A stretch of DNA of 37,895 nucleotides from Merismopedia glauca CCAP 1448/3 (GCF_003003775.1 NZ_PVWJ01000045.1:1-37895), one strand, 5' to 3'. Positions 24,533-32,440 are shown, counted from the stretch's first letter. Program-made: numbers and translations. The notes: generated from the letters alone by a model not told the origin.

Positions 24533-24742
24533 ATGACTGCAACGTTTATTAAGATACCTAATTTTCGTCAGGCTCAACGAGTGATATTTGTGGGGGGAGA
24601 AGGAATTGTGCGAAGCTACAAACCTGAAGCCGGAAGCTGGGCTTATCTCGTCGAAATGCCATTGGGGCAAGAGCCTGACTTTGGCAGAGTGGGTGCAGAA
24701 ACAATGGTAGTTCTTACCGAGGCAGATTTGCGTGCAGCATGA
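24533..24742 (+). CDS. small uncharacterised protein upstream of crtW
   Basis: I do not recognise this 69-residue protein. It has no signal peptide or membrane segment, and reads as a small beta-rich domain: RVIFVGGEGIVRSYKPEAGSWAYLVEMP, then GAETMVVLTEADLRAA. The pattern of alternating hydrophobic strands suggests an SH3-like or KOW-like barrel, an inference only. GGAG (24518-24521) lies about 11 bases ahead of the ATG. Its last 11 bases overlap the crtW reading frame, and crtW's ribosome-binding site (GAGG, 24719-24722) is inside it, so the two are translationally coupled. The link to HCP and ketolase genes suggests a role in keto-carotenoid metabolism or its control. Confidence 0.65.
   Translation: MTATFIKIPNFRQAQRVIFVGGEGIVRSYKPEAGSWAYLVEMPLGQEPDFGRVGAETMVVLTEADLRAA
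24719..24722 (+). promoter_or_regulatory. ribosome-binding site fixing crtW GTG start
   Basis: GAGG lies nine bases ahead of GTG 24732, inside the end of the small upstream gene, and supports the non-ATG start and coupling. Confidence 0.55.
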
Positions 24743-25538
24743 CCTAAAATCAAAGCCGTTAACAGGACTTGTGGTGGCTTCGGTCATTGTGGTCTTGTGG
24801 ATCGCCAGCCTAAAATTTTTCTTATTGATAGATATTACTCAGCTAACATTTTTATGGGTTCTGCTGGCTATTTTAGGACGAACCTCGATCCAGACGGGAT
24901 TATTCATAGTAGCTCATGATGCCATCCACGGAGCAGTCCTACCGAGACATCGCCGATGGAATAACGCGATCGGACGATTGGCAGTCACATTATATGCACT
25001 CCTCTCCTATCAGAAACTTTCCCTTAATCATTGGCAGCACCATAAGTATCCTGGTCAACCGAGCGATCCTGACTTTCATGATGGAATTCACGACAATATC
25101 TTAGTCTGGTATCTGAAATTCATGAAAGGATACTTAGATGTAAGACAAACAGTTATTCAGTTTTTGGGGATAGGGATGATGTTTCTCACCCTTCATTTTG
25201 GATGTCATATTCCCATTAGCAACCTATTTTTGTTTTGGGTGCTGCCGATCTTTCTCAGTTCCATGCAGCTATTTCTCTTTGGAACTTATTTACCGCATCG
25301 ATCAAGCAGCCCTAGAAATTCCCATCACGCAACTAGCAGCAATTATCCTCTCTTTTGGTCGTTCTTAACTTGCTATCACTTTGGTTATCACTGGGAGCAT
25401 CATGAGTATCCCTTTCTTCCCTGGTATAGCCTGCCATCCGTTCGACCAAATAAACGGCAAAGACAGCCGTTAGAAAACAGCAGTTGGAAAGTTACCACGA
25501 GAAGCATTGAAGGCTTTTCAGAAGTTAAAGTATTATAG
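24732..25538 (+). CDS. crtW: beta-carotene ketolase CrtW
   Basis: This 268-residue membrane di-iron enzyme adds 4- and 4'-keto groups to beta-carotene, giving echinenone and canthaxanthin. All histidine boxes of the CrtW family are present: HDAIH (62-66), HWQHH (100-104), and HFGYHWEHHEYP (216-227), with FGTYLPHR at 183-190 and LPWYSLP near the end. Hydrophobic helices lie at about 12-33, 37-62, 145-160 and 163-187. It starts with GTG and overlaps the 69-codon gene by 11 bases. Keto-carotenoids are the pigments bound by OCP, HCP and CTDH, so it should supply the neighbouring proteins. The C-terminal tail is about 30 residues longer than the Nostoc enzyme I remember. Confidence 0.95.
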   Translation: MQHDLKSKPLTGLVVASVIVVLWIASLKFFLLIDITQLTFLWVLLAILGRTSIQTGLFIVAHDAIHGAVLPRHRRWNNAIGRLAVTLYALLSYQKLSLNHWQHHKYPGQPSDPDFHDGIHDNILVWYLKFMKGYLDVRQTVIQFLGIGMMFLTLHFGCHIPISNLFLFWVLPIFLSSMQLFLFGTYLPHRSSSPRNSHHATSSNYPLFWSFLTCYHFGYHWEHHEYPFLPWYSLPSVRPNKRQRQPLENSSWKVTTRSIEGFSEVKVL

Positions 25539-25597
25539 ATTTTAACTGCCTGTAGTAATACCAATTCACTAAATACCTGCTACATATAGAGTTTTTT

Positions 25598-25860
25598 TAG
25601 GGGCGCAATGCTTTCACTAGCGTCAACTTAACGTGAAACCTTTACCCCGCCGCGAACTAAAGTTCACGGCTAATAGCCCAAGTCCACTCGTAGAGACGTA
25701 GCAGTGCTACGTCTCTACTGAAAATTATTCTTAGAGTCATCTTTAGATGACTTTAGCTATAAGCCAGGGGTTTTCAACCTCCGGGCGGTTGCTGCCTAAA
25801 CCCATTGTGCAGCAAGCGTTTGAGCCTTAAGTTGACACCAATGAATGCTTTGCGCCCCTA
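25598..25860. mobile_element. 263-base MITE-like element with 34-base inverted ends
   Basis: The left end, TAGGGGCGCAATGC onward to 25631, and the right end (25827-25860 read on the minus strand) match at 29 of 34 positions, both ending GTCAACTTAA on the inner side. The inside has no gene. It holds the GTAGAGACGT palindrome (25690-25718), a stem of GCCGCGAAC with GTTCACGGC, and AGTCATC-ttta-GATGACT. I see no clear target-site duplication. A folded repeat, not a duplication of coding sequence, is the simplest reading. Confidence 0.6.
25690..25718. repeat. GTAGAGACGTAGCA palindrome (copy 2)
   Basis: Two perfect 14-base arms flank a single central G. The same arms with a central C occur at 37727-37755. 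This copy is nested in the element at 25598-25860. Confidence 0.8.
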
Positions 25861-25955
25861 CCCAAAATTTGTCGCATCTCCAAAATTTTACGCTATCTCT
25901 GGAATGGGGTAGGCAATGCCTACCCTACCTCTGGTATTAAGCTAGATATACCGTC

Positions 25956-27134
25956 TCAAGCTGCCTGACCTGGCTTCAGCACGATCTTGATGCAGTTATC
26001 TTTCTTGTGCTTGAATATTTCATAGCCGTGCGGTGCTTGCTCTAGGGGCAGACTATGGGTAATCACAAACGAGGGGTCGATTTCGCCTTTTTGGACGCGA
26101 TCGACTAAGGGCTGTAAATACCGATGAACGTGGGTTTGTCCCGTTTTCATAGTTAAACCCTTATTCATGAAAGCACCCATTGGCATTTTGTCTACAAATC
26201 CAGTGTAAACGCCAGGAACTGAAACCGTGCCACCTTTACGACAAGCAACGATCGCCTGACGCAGCACATTAGGACGATCGGTTTCCAGCTTGACCGCTTG
26301 CATCGCCTTATCGTAGAAGCCTTCCAAACCCATACCGTGCGCTTCCATACCTACCGCATCCATGACAGAATCCGGCCCACGTCCACCCGTCATTTCTTTG
26401 AGGGCATCGCCTACCTCGATTTCCTCATAGTTAAGGATTTCTGCCCCGCCATCTTTTGCCATTTGCAGGCGTTCGGGGACGCGATCGATCGCAATGACGC
26501 GATCGGCACCTAGCATAAAGGCGCTTCTAATGGCAAATTGCCCCACCGGGCCGCAACCCCAAATAGCGACGGTATCTCCAGGCTGAATGTCGCAGTTTTC
26601 TGCTGCCATATAGCCAGTGGGAAAGATATCGGTCAGAAACACGACCTGTTCGTCTGTCAGCCCGTCTGGAATCTTGAACAATCCCACATCAGCAAAGGGA
26701 ACGCGGGCATATTCTGCTTGACCTCCCGCGTAGCCTCCTGTCATATGAGAGTAGCCAAACAGACCGGATGGGGAATGACCCATGACTTTTTCTACCATCC
26801 ACGCATTAGGGTTGGAGTTATCGCACAACGACCATAAATCTCGGTTGCAGAAGAAGCACGATCCGCAGGAAATAGTAAAAGGAACAACTACGCGATCGCC
26901 GATTTTCACATTCTTAACGGCGCTGCCTAACTCAACCACTTCACCCATAAATTCATGACCCAGGATGTCGCCCTTTTGCATGGTGGGATTGAAACCATTA
27001 TACAAATGCAGATCCGAACCGCAAATTGCTGTGGTTGTGATTTTGACAATCGCATCGCGCGGATTAAGAATTTTGGGATCTGGTACTGTTTCCACCTGTA
27101 CGTTATTAGTACCCTGCCAGCAAACTGCTTTCAT
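25956..27134 (-). CDS. zinc-dependent alcohol dehydrogenase (formaldehyde-dehydrogenase-like)
   Basis: This 392-residue protein is a medium-chain zinc alcohol dehydrogenase. Catalytic zinc ligands appear in [10 protein letters not shown] and GHEFMGEV, and the structural zinc site has the spaced Cys residues of [18 protein letters not shown]. The Rossmann motif is [16 protein letters not shown]. The long insert [23 protein letters not shown] and the tail are typical of the glutathione-independent formaldehyde dehydrogenase-like subgroup. It would oxidise an alcohol or aldehyde with NAD(P); the substrate is unknown. ATG 27134 is chosen because AAGGA lies nine bases upstream. It is the last of three minus-strand genes (SDR, SRPBCC, ADH), separated from the SRPBCC gene by a MITE. 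Confidence 0.9.
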   Translation of the reverse strand: MKAVCWQGTNNVQVETVPDPKILNPRDAIVKITTTAICGSDLHLYNGFNPTMQKGDILGHEFMGEVVELGSAVKNVKIGDRVVVPFTISCGSCFFCNRDLWSLCDNSNPNAWMVEKVMGHSPSGLFGYSHMTGGYAGGQAEYARVPFADVGLFKIPDGLTDEQVVFLTDIFPTGYMAAENCDIQPGDTVAIWGCGPVGQFAIRSAFMLGADRVIAIDRVPERLQMAKDGGAEILNYEEIEVGDALKEMTGGRGPDSVMDAVGMEAHGMGLEGFYDKAMQAVKLETDRPNVLRQAIVACRKGGTVSVPGVYTGFVDKMPMGAFMNKGLTMKTGQTHVHRYLQPLVDRVQKGEIDPSFVITHSLPLEQAPHGYEIFKHKKDNCIKIVLKPGQAA

Positions 27135-27187
27135 AATCAATAGTCCTTAGTTGGTGATGGAGCGATCGTTAAGGTAAAAAACTTATG

Positions 27188-27323
27188 GCGTTGCTGAATC
27201 AAGGTATGAACTAGGTTGACAGGAAAAGTGGGAATAGTGAGAGATCGGGGCGAAAGAAAACCCAATCAACAATCAACAATTAACAATTAACAATTAACAA
27301 TTCATACTTCAAATCAGCAATGC
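27188..27323. mobile_element. complete 136-base MITE (copy 2)
   Basis: The left end starts GCGTTGCTGAATCAAGG and runs to TATGAA; the right end, read on the minus strand, starts GCATTGCTGATTTGAAG and also runs to TATGAA, an imperfect 23-base terminal inverted repeat. Six heptamers of the CAATCAA/CAATTAA type lie inside, next to the right end. It is non-coding and ends six bases from the SRPBCC stop. The truncated relative is at 14291-14396. A target-site duplication is not obvious. Confidence 0.7.
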
Positions 27324-27328
27324 AAAAT

Positions 27329-28036
27329 TTATTTATGTCCAGAAGGTTGACCTTCTGTTGTGGCAATTTCCCCTGCTTCCATAAGCATTTTGAAGCGGCG
27401 TAGATCGTCGCCCAGTTGCTGTTCGGGTTCTTCCCCGAATACCTTGGCAATGGCTGCTGTCAATCCTCCACCGGGCGGGCTATACTCGATTACGACTTTT
27501 ACTTCAGTGCCGCGATCGGTAGATTTGAACCGAACCATTCCCGAATTATCTACGTCAGCGCCTTCTACTGATGTCCAAGTGATTAATTCATTTTCTCGAT
27601 CAGTAACGATCTGGGCATCCCACTCGACGCTGGTGTCTAAGGGCGCATTGGCAACCCAGTGCGATCGCGTCTCGTCGATAATAGTTACCGATTTCAGGTG
27701 TTTCATGAATGTAGGCAAATTCTCGAAGTCGTGCCAGAAACGATACAACTCTTCCGGTGACTTATTCTGAATTGTCACGGTCTTTTCCACCCGGATATTC
27801 TTATCTAATCCAGTTGCTTCAGTCACTTTATCCTGCAAGCTTTTCTGACCCGTTGCCCCGTGATAAGCCAGTCCACCACCTGCAAGCGCTAATAAAGCCC
27901 CGCGCAAAGAACGTTGACTCAATCCCGTTAAAACCAGCGCTCCACCTGTAATTAAAGATCCCCAACGTTCGGTATCGCTGATGTTTCCAGAGCGATCGCT
28001 TTGTAGATCGCTATTGCTGCTTGATGTTAATTCCAT
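27329..28036 (-). CDS. SRPBCC (START/cyclase-like) protein with membrane-associated N-terminus
   Basis: This 235-residue protein has an N-terminal glycine- and leucine-rich hydrophobic part (about 25-60: ERWGSLITGGALVLTGLSQ, GALLALAGGGLAYHGATG) that is probably a pair of membrane helices. The SRPBCC lipid-binding domain follows (about 80-220): VEKTVTIQNKSPEELYRFWHDFENLPTFM, HWVANAP, EVKVVIEYSPPGG and FKMLMEAGEI. Such proteins bind hydrophobic ligands, but the ligand here is unknown. ATG 28036 is preferred because AGAGG lies eight bases upstream; ATG 28066 is an alternative. It lies 99 bases after the SDR gene and probably shares its transcript. Confidence 0.85.
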   Translation of the reverse strand: MELTSSSNSDLQSDRSGNISDTERWGSLITGGALVLTGLSQRSLRGALLALAGGGLAYHGATGQKSLQDKVTEATGLDKNIRVEKTVTIQNKSPEELYRFWHDFENLPTFMKHLKSVTIIDETRSHWVANAPLDTSVEWDAQIVTDRENELITWTSVEGADVDNSGMVRFKSTDRGTEVKVVIEYSPPGGGLTAAIAKVFGEEPEQQLGDDLRRFKMLMEAGEIATTEGQPSGHK

Positions 28037-28135
28037 CTCGATCGCCTCTTGATTAGTTTTCAACATTCAAATTGAGGTTGGGCTGTAGTCTCAGCCAACC
28101 TGCAAATATTTATTTTTGAAGTCTGCTCAACTGAA

Positions 28136-29158
28136 TTATTTAAGCGATTCGGTAGTATCCTGCAAAATCTGGGTAGCTAGTAAAGCTAATACTCCCAGCC
28201 CTGCAACAGTTCCCCATTTGGCAGCAGGATGAAAATCGAACCAGTCAAAGAAACTTGGAATTGTCTTGTCGCTAAAGTCTCCAGTTGTTTTGTCATAACC
28301 TTCGATCGGTTCAAACAAATTATTTGGATCGCTTTCGGATTTGATGGTGTCGGTTTTTTGCCCTGTAATACCTATCAGATTTAAAAGTGCATCGGTTAAC
28401 TCTGGAGAAAGCTTTTGGAGTAAGTCAAGAAATCGCCCCACATCTCCCACAATAATGTCGCGGGTAGGATGTTCGGCAACGTGCAAAATTGCTTTGGCAA
28501 CCAAACTAGGTTGATAGTAGGGAGGTACTCCAGTCGGTTTCACTCCCAGTTTGGTGAGAGCTTTGTTATAAAAAGGAGTGTTAATTACAGAAGGCATTAC
28601 GTTGGTAACGCTAATGGGGACTCCTTCATGCTGTAGCTCTACCCGAAGTGAATCGAGAAAGCCTTCGATTCCGTGTTTAGATGCAGAATAGGAACTTTGA
28701 AGCGGCATCGATCGACGAGCTTCAACTGAAGAAATATGGATCAATGCGCCTCGCCCCTCTCGTCTTAAGTGAGGCAATGCTGCCATTGCTCCGTATACTT
28801 GACCCATGAGATTAACGTCAATCACCCGCTTAAACTCATCGGGAGTTACTTGCTCAAATGGGGCAATAATCGCAGTTCCTGCTGCGTGTACCCAGGTATC
28901 TAAACGCCCGTAATATTCGACTGTTTTATCTGCCACTTTCTGTACCTGTTCAAAGACAGAAACATCGGCAGGAATAGCGATCGCCTCTCCTCCAAACTGA
29001 GAAATTTCGCTGACCAATGATGCCAATCCCGATTGACTGCGAGCAGAAACCACTACTTTTGCTCGTTGTTTGGCAAACGCCAGAGCGGTTTCCCGTCCAA
29101 TCCCACTAGAAGCTCCGACCACGGCAACAACTTGTTGGTCAATTGCTTTGAGTTTCAT
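28136..29158 (-). CDS. short-chain dehydrogenase/reductase with C-terminal membrane helix
   Basis: This 340-residue protein is a classical SDR. The cofactor motif GASSGIG (15-21) opens the Rossmann fold, NAG is replaced by HAAGTA, and the catalytic Ser, Tyr and Lys lie in HISSVEARR and YSASKHG. Beyond the SDR core (about 1-250) is an extra C-terminal part with EPIEGYDKTTGDFSD, then a helix (about 315-335, WGTVAGLGVLALLATQIL) that should anchor it to a membrane. It would reduce or oxidise a carbonyl or hydroxyl group, substrate unknown. It heads the minus-strand trio with SRPBCC and ADH genes; I recall similar trios in stress-related clusters but cannot confirm it here. Confidence 0.88.
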   Translation of the reverse strand: MKLKAIDQQVVAVVGASSGIGRETALAFAKQRAKVVVSARSQSGLASLVSEISQFGGEAIAIPADVSVFEQVQKVADKTVEYYGRLDTWVHAAGTAIIAPFEQVTPDEFKRVIDVNLMGQVYGAMAALPHLRREGRGALIHISSVEARRSMPLQSSYSASKHGIEGFLDSLRVELQHEGVPISVTNVMPSVINTPFYNKALTKLGVKPTGVPPYYQPSLVAKAILHVAEHPTRDIIVGDVGRFLDLLQKLSPELTDALLNLIGITGQKTDTIKSESDPNNLFEPIEGYDKTTGDFSDKTIPSFFDWFDFHPAAKWGTVAGLGVLALLATQILQDTTESLK

Positions 29159-29745
29159 TCATTTGAGTTAGAGTTTTGGCATACCTTGGTATATTAGCGA
29201 CCTAAAGAATAGGGATCTTCTTTCTCAAGAGAGAGACTGCTTTGGCTGGGAGACAGTAAATGCACAAAAACCAATGCTGAACGTCTATTCCTTACGGTTT
29301 AGTCAAAACTTATCAATCCTGTAGTAACGAAGAATCAGGGCTGACTGAAGAGGACGTGGAGAGTGGGAGACGGGGCGACGCGGAGAAAAATCAAGACATT
29401 CCATTCCTAGCTGGAATCTCCTGGCTTTAGACATGGGGTGTCCCCGTGTCTTCTTCACTTTCAAAAAAATTCCTTTCCCAAAGTTACAAAAGAGGAATAG
29501 AGGTCAGGGGACAATAACATTTATGCAACTTTTTCTAACTGACAAACCACTTTTTTTAAGTTATTCTCCAGCCATGAGATTTGAAAAAGCGATAGGATTC
29601 CCCTGACAGCAAGCAGTTTAGGTATATCGAAAGCATTTAGCTGAAAAGACCAACAGCACTGCCAATGAAGTTATCAATCTGGCTGGGTTAGGAGGCTACC
29701 TATTGATGGTAAAGCCAGTGAGCCAAAAGTTTGGGAGGTAGGAAG
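29159..29745. other. 587-base intergenic region between divergent genes
   Basis: No gene is convincing. GTCCCCGTGTC-like imperfect hairpins lie near 29425-29455. The 19 bases at 29528-29546 recur exactly at 33815-33833. The minus-strand SDR and plus-strand ATP-grasp promoters must both be here. GGAGG at 29734-29738 is the ribosome-binding site of the ATP-grasp gene. Confidence 0.5.
29528..29546 (+). repeat. 19-base exact repeat ACTTTTTCTAACTGACAAA
   Basis: The same 19 bases lie on the same strand at 33815-33833. Each copy sits in a long intergenic region upstream of a plus-strand gene. Confidence 0.75.
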
Positions 29746-30675
29746 ATGATTTTAATTGTTTCATCAGCGACTGATATTCACTCTCATTTAGTGATGAAGG
29801 AACTGCGGTATCTCAAAGCCGATGTGACTTTGCTAGATTTATCTAAATTCCGTCAGCCTTTAGAATTAGCGATGCATTATGGGAGCAGCGATCGCGATTG
29901 CGCGCTGCAAATTACTTCAGCTATTAGCCTGCCTTTGAATGATTTTAGAGTAATTTGGTGGCGGTGTCCTCACATTGCTGATGGAGAGCCAAACAACTCA
30001 GATCGGGTTAATCCTGCGGTTGGCGATACCAATATTTATCAACAATTTGCCAGTTTATCACCAGCTATAGATGTTTTTTGGGTAAATCACCCCCTCCGCA
30101 ATGCCACTGCTACTAATCAAGCTCATCTTTTGCGAGTTTCCCAGGAAGTTGGCTTAGGAATTCCTGCAACTTTAATTACTAATAATATCCAACAAGTACA
30201 AGAGTTTGTTTCTAGCAATGATGCCACCTACAAACTTTTTTCAGCTACCGAACAAGGCTGGAAAGAAATATTAGTCCCTATCGGCGATTTATTAAATGTT
30301 TCCGATAGCCTTGTTTATAACTCATTAGTTTTGCAAGAAAGTATTCCCTCTCAATTTGATGTCAAAGTAGCAATTGTGGGAGAAAATATTTTTTCCGTGG
30401 CTCTCTACAAGATCCAACATTCTCAATCAAAGGGAAATTGCGAGTCGATCAGAACTGAGATTTTTGAATTACCATCTGAGATTAAAACCTCTTTGTGGCA
30501 ATTAATCTCGAAACTAGGATTAGTTTATGCCACAGTCGATCTACGCTTAACCCCTAAATATGAATGGGTATTATTAGGACTTAATCCTGTAGGTGATTGG
30601 CTCTCATTTGAAGAGCATACTCAACAACCAATCACTAAAAGCCTAGCCAAATTATTGGCTAGTTGCGATCGCTAA
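29746..30675 (+). CDS. ATP-grasp protein resembling graspetide (MvdC/D-type) ligases
   Basis: This 309-residue protein has the N-terminal pre-ATP-grasp domain of the microviridin-type ligases (ILIVSSATDIHSHLVMKEL, then VIWWRCP) and HPLRNATATNQAHLLRVSQEVGLGIPATLITN. An ATP-binding Lys appears in YKLF. LQESIPSQFDVKVAIVGENI resembles the family's QEYVPxxYDxRVTVVG strand. The final metal-binding motif is altered: the family's LEVNPxG reads LGLNPVG here, so the usual Glu is Gly. Activity may be lost or different. The start ATG follows GGAGG at 29734-29738. The dioxygenase gene begins 54 bases later, so the two are probably co-transcribed. No precursor peptide gene is visible nearby. Confidence 0.72.
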   Translation: MILIVSSATDIHSHLVMKELRYLKADVTLLDLSKFRQPLELAMHYGSSDRDCALQITSAISLPLNDFRVIWWRCPHIADGEPNNSDRVNPAVGDTNIYQQFASLSPAIDVFWVNHPLRNATATNQAHLLRVSQEVGLGIPATLITNNIQQVQEFVSSNDATYKLFSATEQGWKEILVPIGDLLNVSDSLVYNSLVLQESIPSQFDVKVAIVGENIFSVALYKIQHSQSKGNCESIRTEIFELPSEIKTSLWQLISKLGLVYATVDLRLTPKYEWVLLGLNPVGDWLSFEEHTQQPITKSLAKLLASCDR

Positions 30676-30714
30676 ATTTAACTGTTAAATTTGTAGCAAT
30701 CTCCATATTTTTCA

Positions 30715-30721
30715 AAGGAGG
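30715..30721 (+). promoter_or_regulatory. strong ribosome-binding site of the dioxygenase gene
   Basis: AAGGAGG lies eight bases ahead of ATG 30730 and is nearly the full anti-Shine-Dalgarno complement, the strongest site I see in the window. Confidence 0.75.
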
Positions 30722-30729
30722 AATATATC

Positions 30730-32364
30730 ATGATAGGCGAAAGTGATAACCGTCGAGATAAGTCTCGTGATGGCTGGAAAAATACGCTTTCATCTTTTCT
30801 GTTAACTAATTTTGACGGGTTCTGGAATTGGATTCAAAGTGTAGATAAATTAAATCGCTTAGTTAATAGAAAGTTGATTAATCTGGCGATCGCTTATATG
30901 CCATTTCGCCCTCACCCTGCTAGTACAATGCATGAAGGAAAATACCGTTCTTGGGAATCATTAACGGATAAAACTTATAGCGGACTGCATTTATTACCCC
31001 GAACATCTCCCCAAACTACCCCACCCATAGCTAAACTTTCCGAACTATTTATTAGAGAAGGAGAAGAAATTCCTTCACCTAAATCAACAGTCTTATTTTC
31101 TTATGTAGCACAGTGGTTTACAGATGGTTTTTTGAGAACCAGAATTGATGCTCCAAACCGCTTGCGGAATACTTCAAATCATGATATTGAGTTATGCCAA
31201 TTATATGGATTACGTCCTGAAACTGCTCATCTTTTACGAGAAAAACAAGGAGGAAGACTCAAAAGCCAAACAATTAATAGTGAAGAATATGCACCTCGAT
31301 TGTATGAAGATGATGGTACAGTTAAAGCTGAATTTAAAGATATAGCTTGGTTGCCAGAACTAGAAGAAATCACCCAAAGGATTGAACTAGAGCCAGCAAA
31401 AAAAGTGAACCTGTTAGCTATGGGTGTAGAAAGAGCTAACGTCCAACTTGGCTATTTAATGATTGGCAATCTACTTTTAAGAGAACATAATCGAATTGCT
31501 AGATTATTAGAACAAAAGTATGATAAGTGGGATGATGAAAGATTGTTTCAAACTACTAGAAACATTATGACAGCTTTACTGATTAAGCTAGTCATAAATG
31601 AATATATCAATCATATTGCTCCCTATAACTTTAAATTCTCTTGCGATCCACTTGCCTTTAAAGGTACTGAAAAATGGAATCGTCCTAACTGGATGTCCCT
31701 AGAGTTTGCTTTATTATATCGCTGGCATACTCAAGTTCCTAATAATTATGTGATTTGTGGTAAAGCAATACCTGCTTCTGAAGCGCTGTGGAACCCAGAT
31801 TTATTAATCAATCACAACTTTGGGGAATTATTTGAATCAGCTTCTTTACAAAGATCTGGTAAAGTTTGCCTCCACAATACACCTGCGTTTTTAACAGGAT
31901 TCAGACAGTTAGATAATGGAAAAATTATCAGAGTCGGGGTAGATGAAAAAAGCATTGAGTTAGGGCGCAAAGCCAACTTACAAAGCTATAATGATTACCG
32001 AGAATTGTGTAAGTTTCCGCGAGTTACTGACTTCGATCAGATTACAGGTTCTCCTAACATTCAAACAGCTTTAGAAAAACTTTACGGTCACGTAGATAAT
32101 ATAGATTTCTATGTAGGTCTGTTTGCTGAAGACTTACGACCTAAATCTACTTTACCTCCGTTGATGGGCAGAATGGTAGGAGTAGATGCATTTTCTCAAC
32201 TTATGACTAATCCTTTATTTAGTCCAAATATCTATAACGCTGAAACTTTCTCAGCTTTGGGATGGGAGATAATTCACAATACTAATAGCTTGTCAGAACT
32301 ATTACAGCGCAATCTCAATCATCCTCCCAAAGTTTATAAAGCCACCCTAAATTTTGAAGATTAA
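30730..32364 (+). CDS. cyclooxygenase-like fatty-acid dioxygenase (animal haem peroxidase family)
   Basis: This 544-residue haem protein aligns by eye with cyclooxygenases. LLLREHNRIARLLEQKY (248-264) matches the COX REHNRV helix, LEFALLYRWHTQVP (324-337) holds the catalytic Tyr330 and proximal haem ligand His333, and DERLFQTTRNI follows the COX order. The distal region AQWFTD (127-132) keeps the Gln, but the usual distal His appears as Asp132, so ordinary peroxidase activity may be weak. It should oxygenate an unsaturated fatty acid to a hydroperoxide. Its partner is probably the catalase-related gene 101 bases downstream, as in the pair I recall from Nostoc punctiforme, where the dioxygenase forms a 10S-hydroperoxide. 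No signal peptide is visible. Confidence 0.85.
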   Translation: MIGESDNRRDKSRDGWKNTLSSFLLTNFDGFWNWIQSVDKLNRLVNRKLINLAIAYMPFRPHPASTMHEGKYRSWESLTDKTYSGLHLLPRTSPQTTPPIAKLSELFIREGEEIPSPKSTVLFSYVAQWFTDGFLRTRIDAPNRLRNTSNHDIELCQLYGLRPETAHLLREKQGGRLKSQTINSEEYAPRLYEDDGTVKAEFKDIAWLPELEEITQRIELEPAKKVNLLAMGVERANVQLGYLMIGNLLLREHNRIARLLEQKYDKWDDERLFQTTRNIMTALLIKLVINEYINHIAPYNFKFSCDPLAFKGTEKWNRPNWMSLEFALLYRWHTQVPNNYVICGKAIPASEALWNPDLLINHNFGELFESASLQRSGKVCLHNTPAFLTGFRQLDNGKIIRVGVDEKSIELGRKANLQSYNDYRELCKFPRVTDFDQITGSPNIQTALEKLYGHVDNIDFYVGLFAEDLRPKSTLPPLMGRMVGVDAFSQLMTNPLFSPNIYNAETFSALGWEIIHNTNSLSELLQRNLNHPPKVYKATLNFED

Positions 32365-32407
32365 GGCAGAAGTCAGAGGGCAATATCGGGGGGTCTAAAG
32401 CCTCTTT

Positions 32408-32440
32408 AGAAGCCCGACTTCTCAAAGAAGTTGGGCTTCT
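32408..32440 (+). other. 15-pair hairpin between the dioxygenase and catalase-like genes
   Basis: AGAAGCCCGACTTCT and AGAAGTTGGGCTTCT pair with one wobble around a three-base loop. No T run follows, so it may set the mRNA ends or ratio of the two gene products. Similar hairpins are widespread cyanobacterial repeats. Confidence 0.6.

Larger units (their letters stand above)
25539..25955. other. 417-base intergenic region dominated by a repeat element
   Basis: The inverted-repeat element at 25598-25860 fills most of this gap between the convergent crtW and dehydrogenase genes. GGGTAGGC-aat-GCCTACCC (25907-25925) is an eight-pair hairpin beyond the dehydrogenase stop, but without a T run. Confidence 0.65.

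Noticed and set aside
24446-24787. Minus-strand frame of 113 codons
   Set aside because: It runs through the palindrome and opposite the small gene and crtW start; it looks like a shadow frame.
27360-27770. Plus-strand frame of 136 codons
   Set aside because: It is opposite the well-supported SRPBCC gene.
29622-29741. Possible graspetide precursor peptide ahead of the ATP-grasp gene
   Set aside because: The open frame (with KTNSTANEVINLAGLGG) has no start codon in a useful place and lacks a Thr/Ser- and Asp/Glu-rich core motif.
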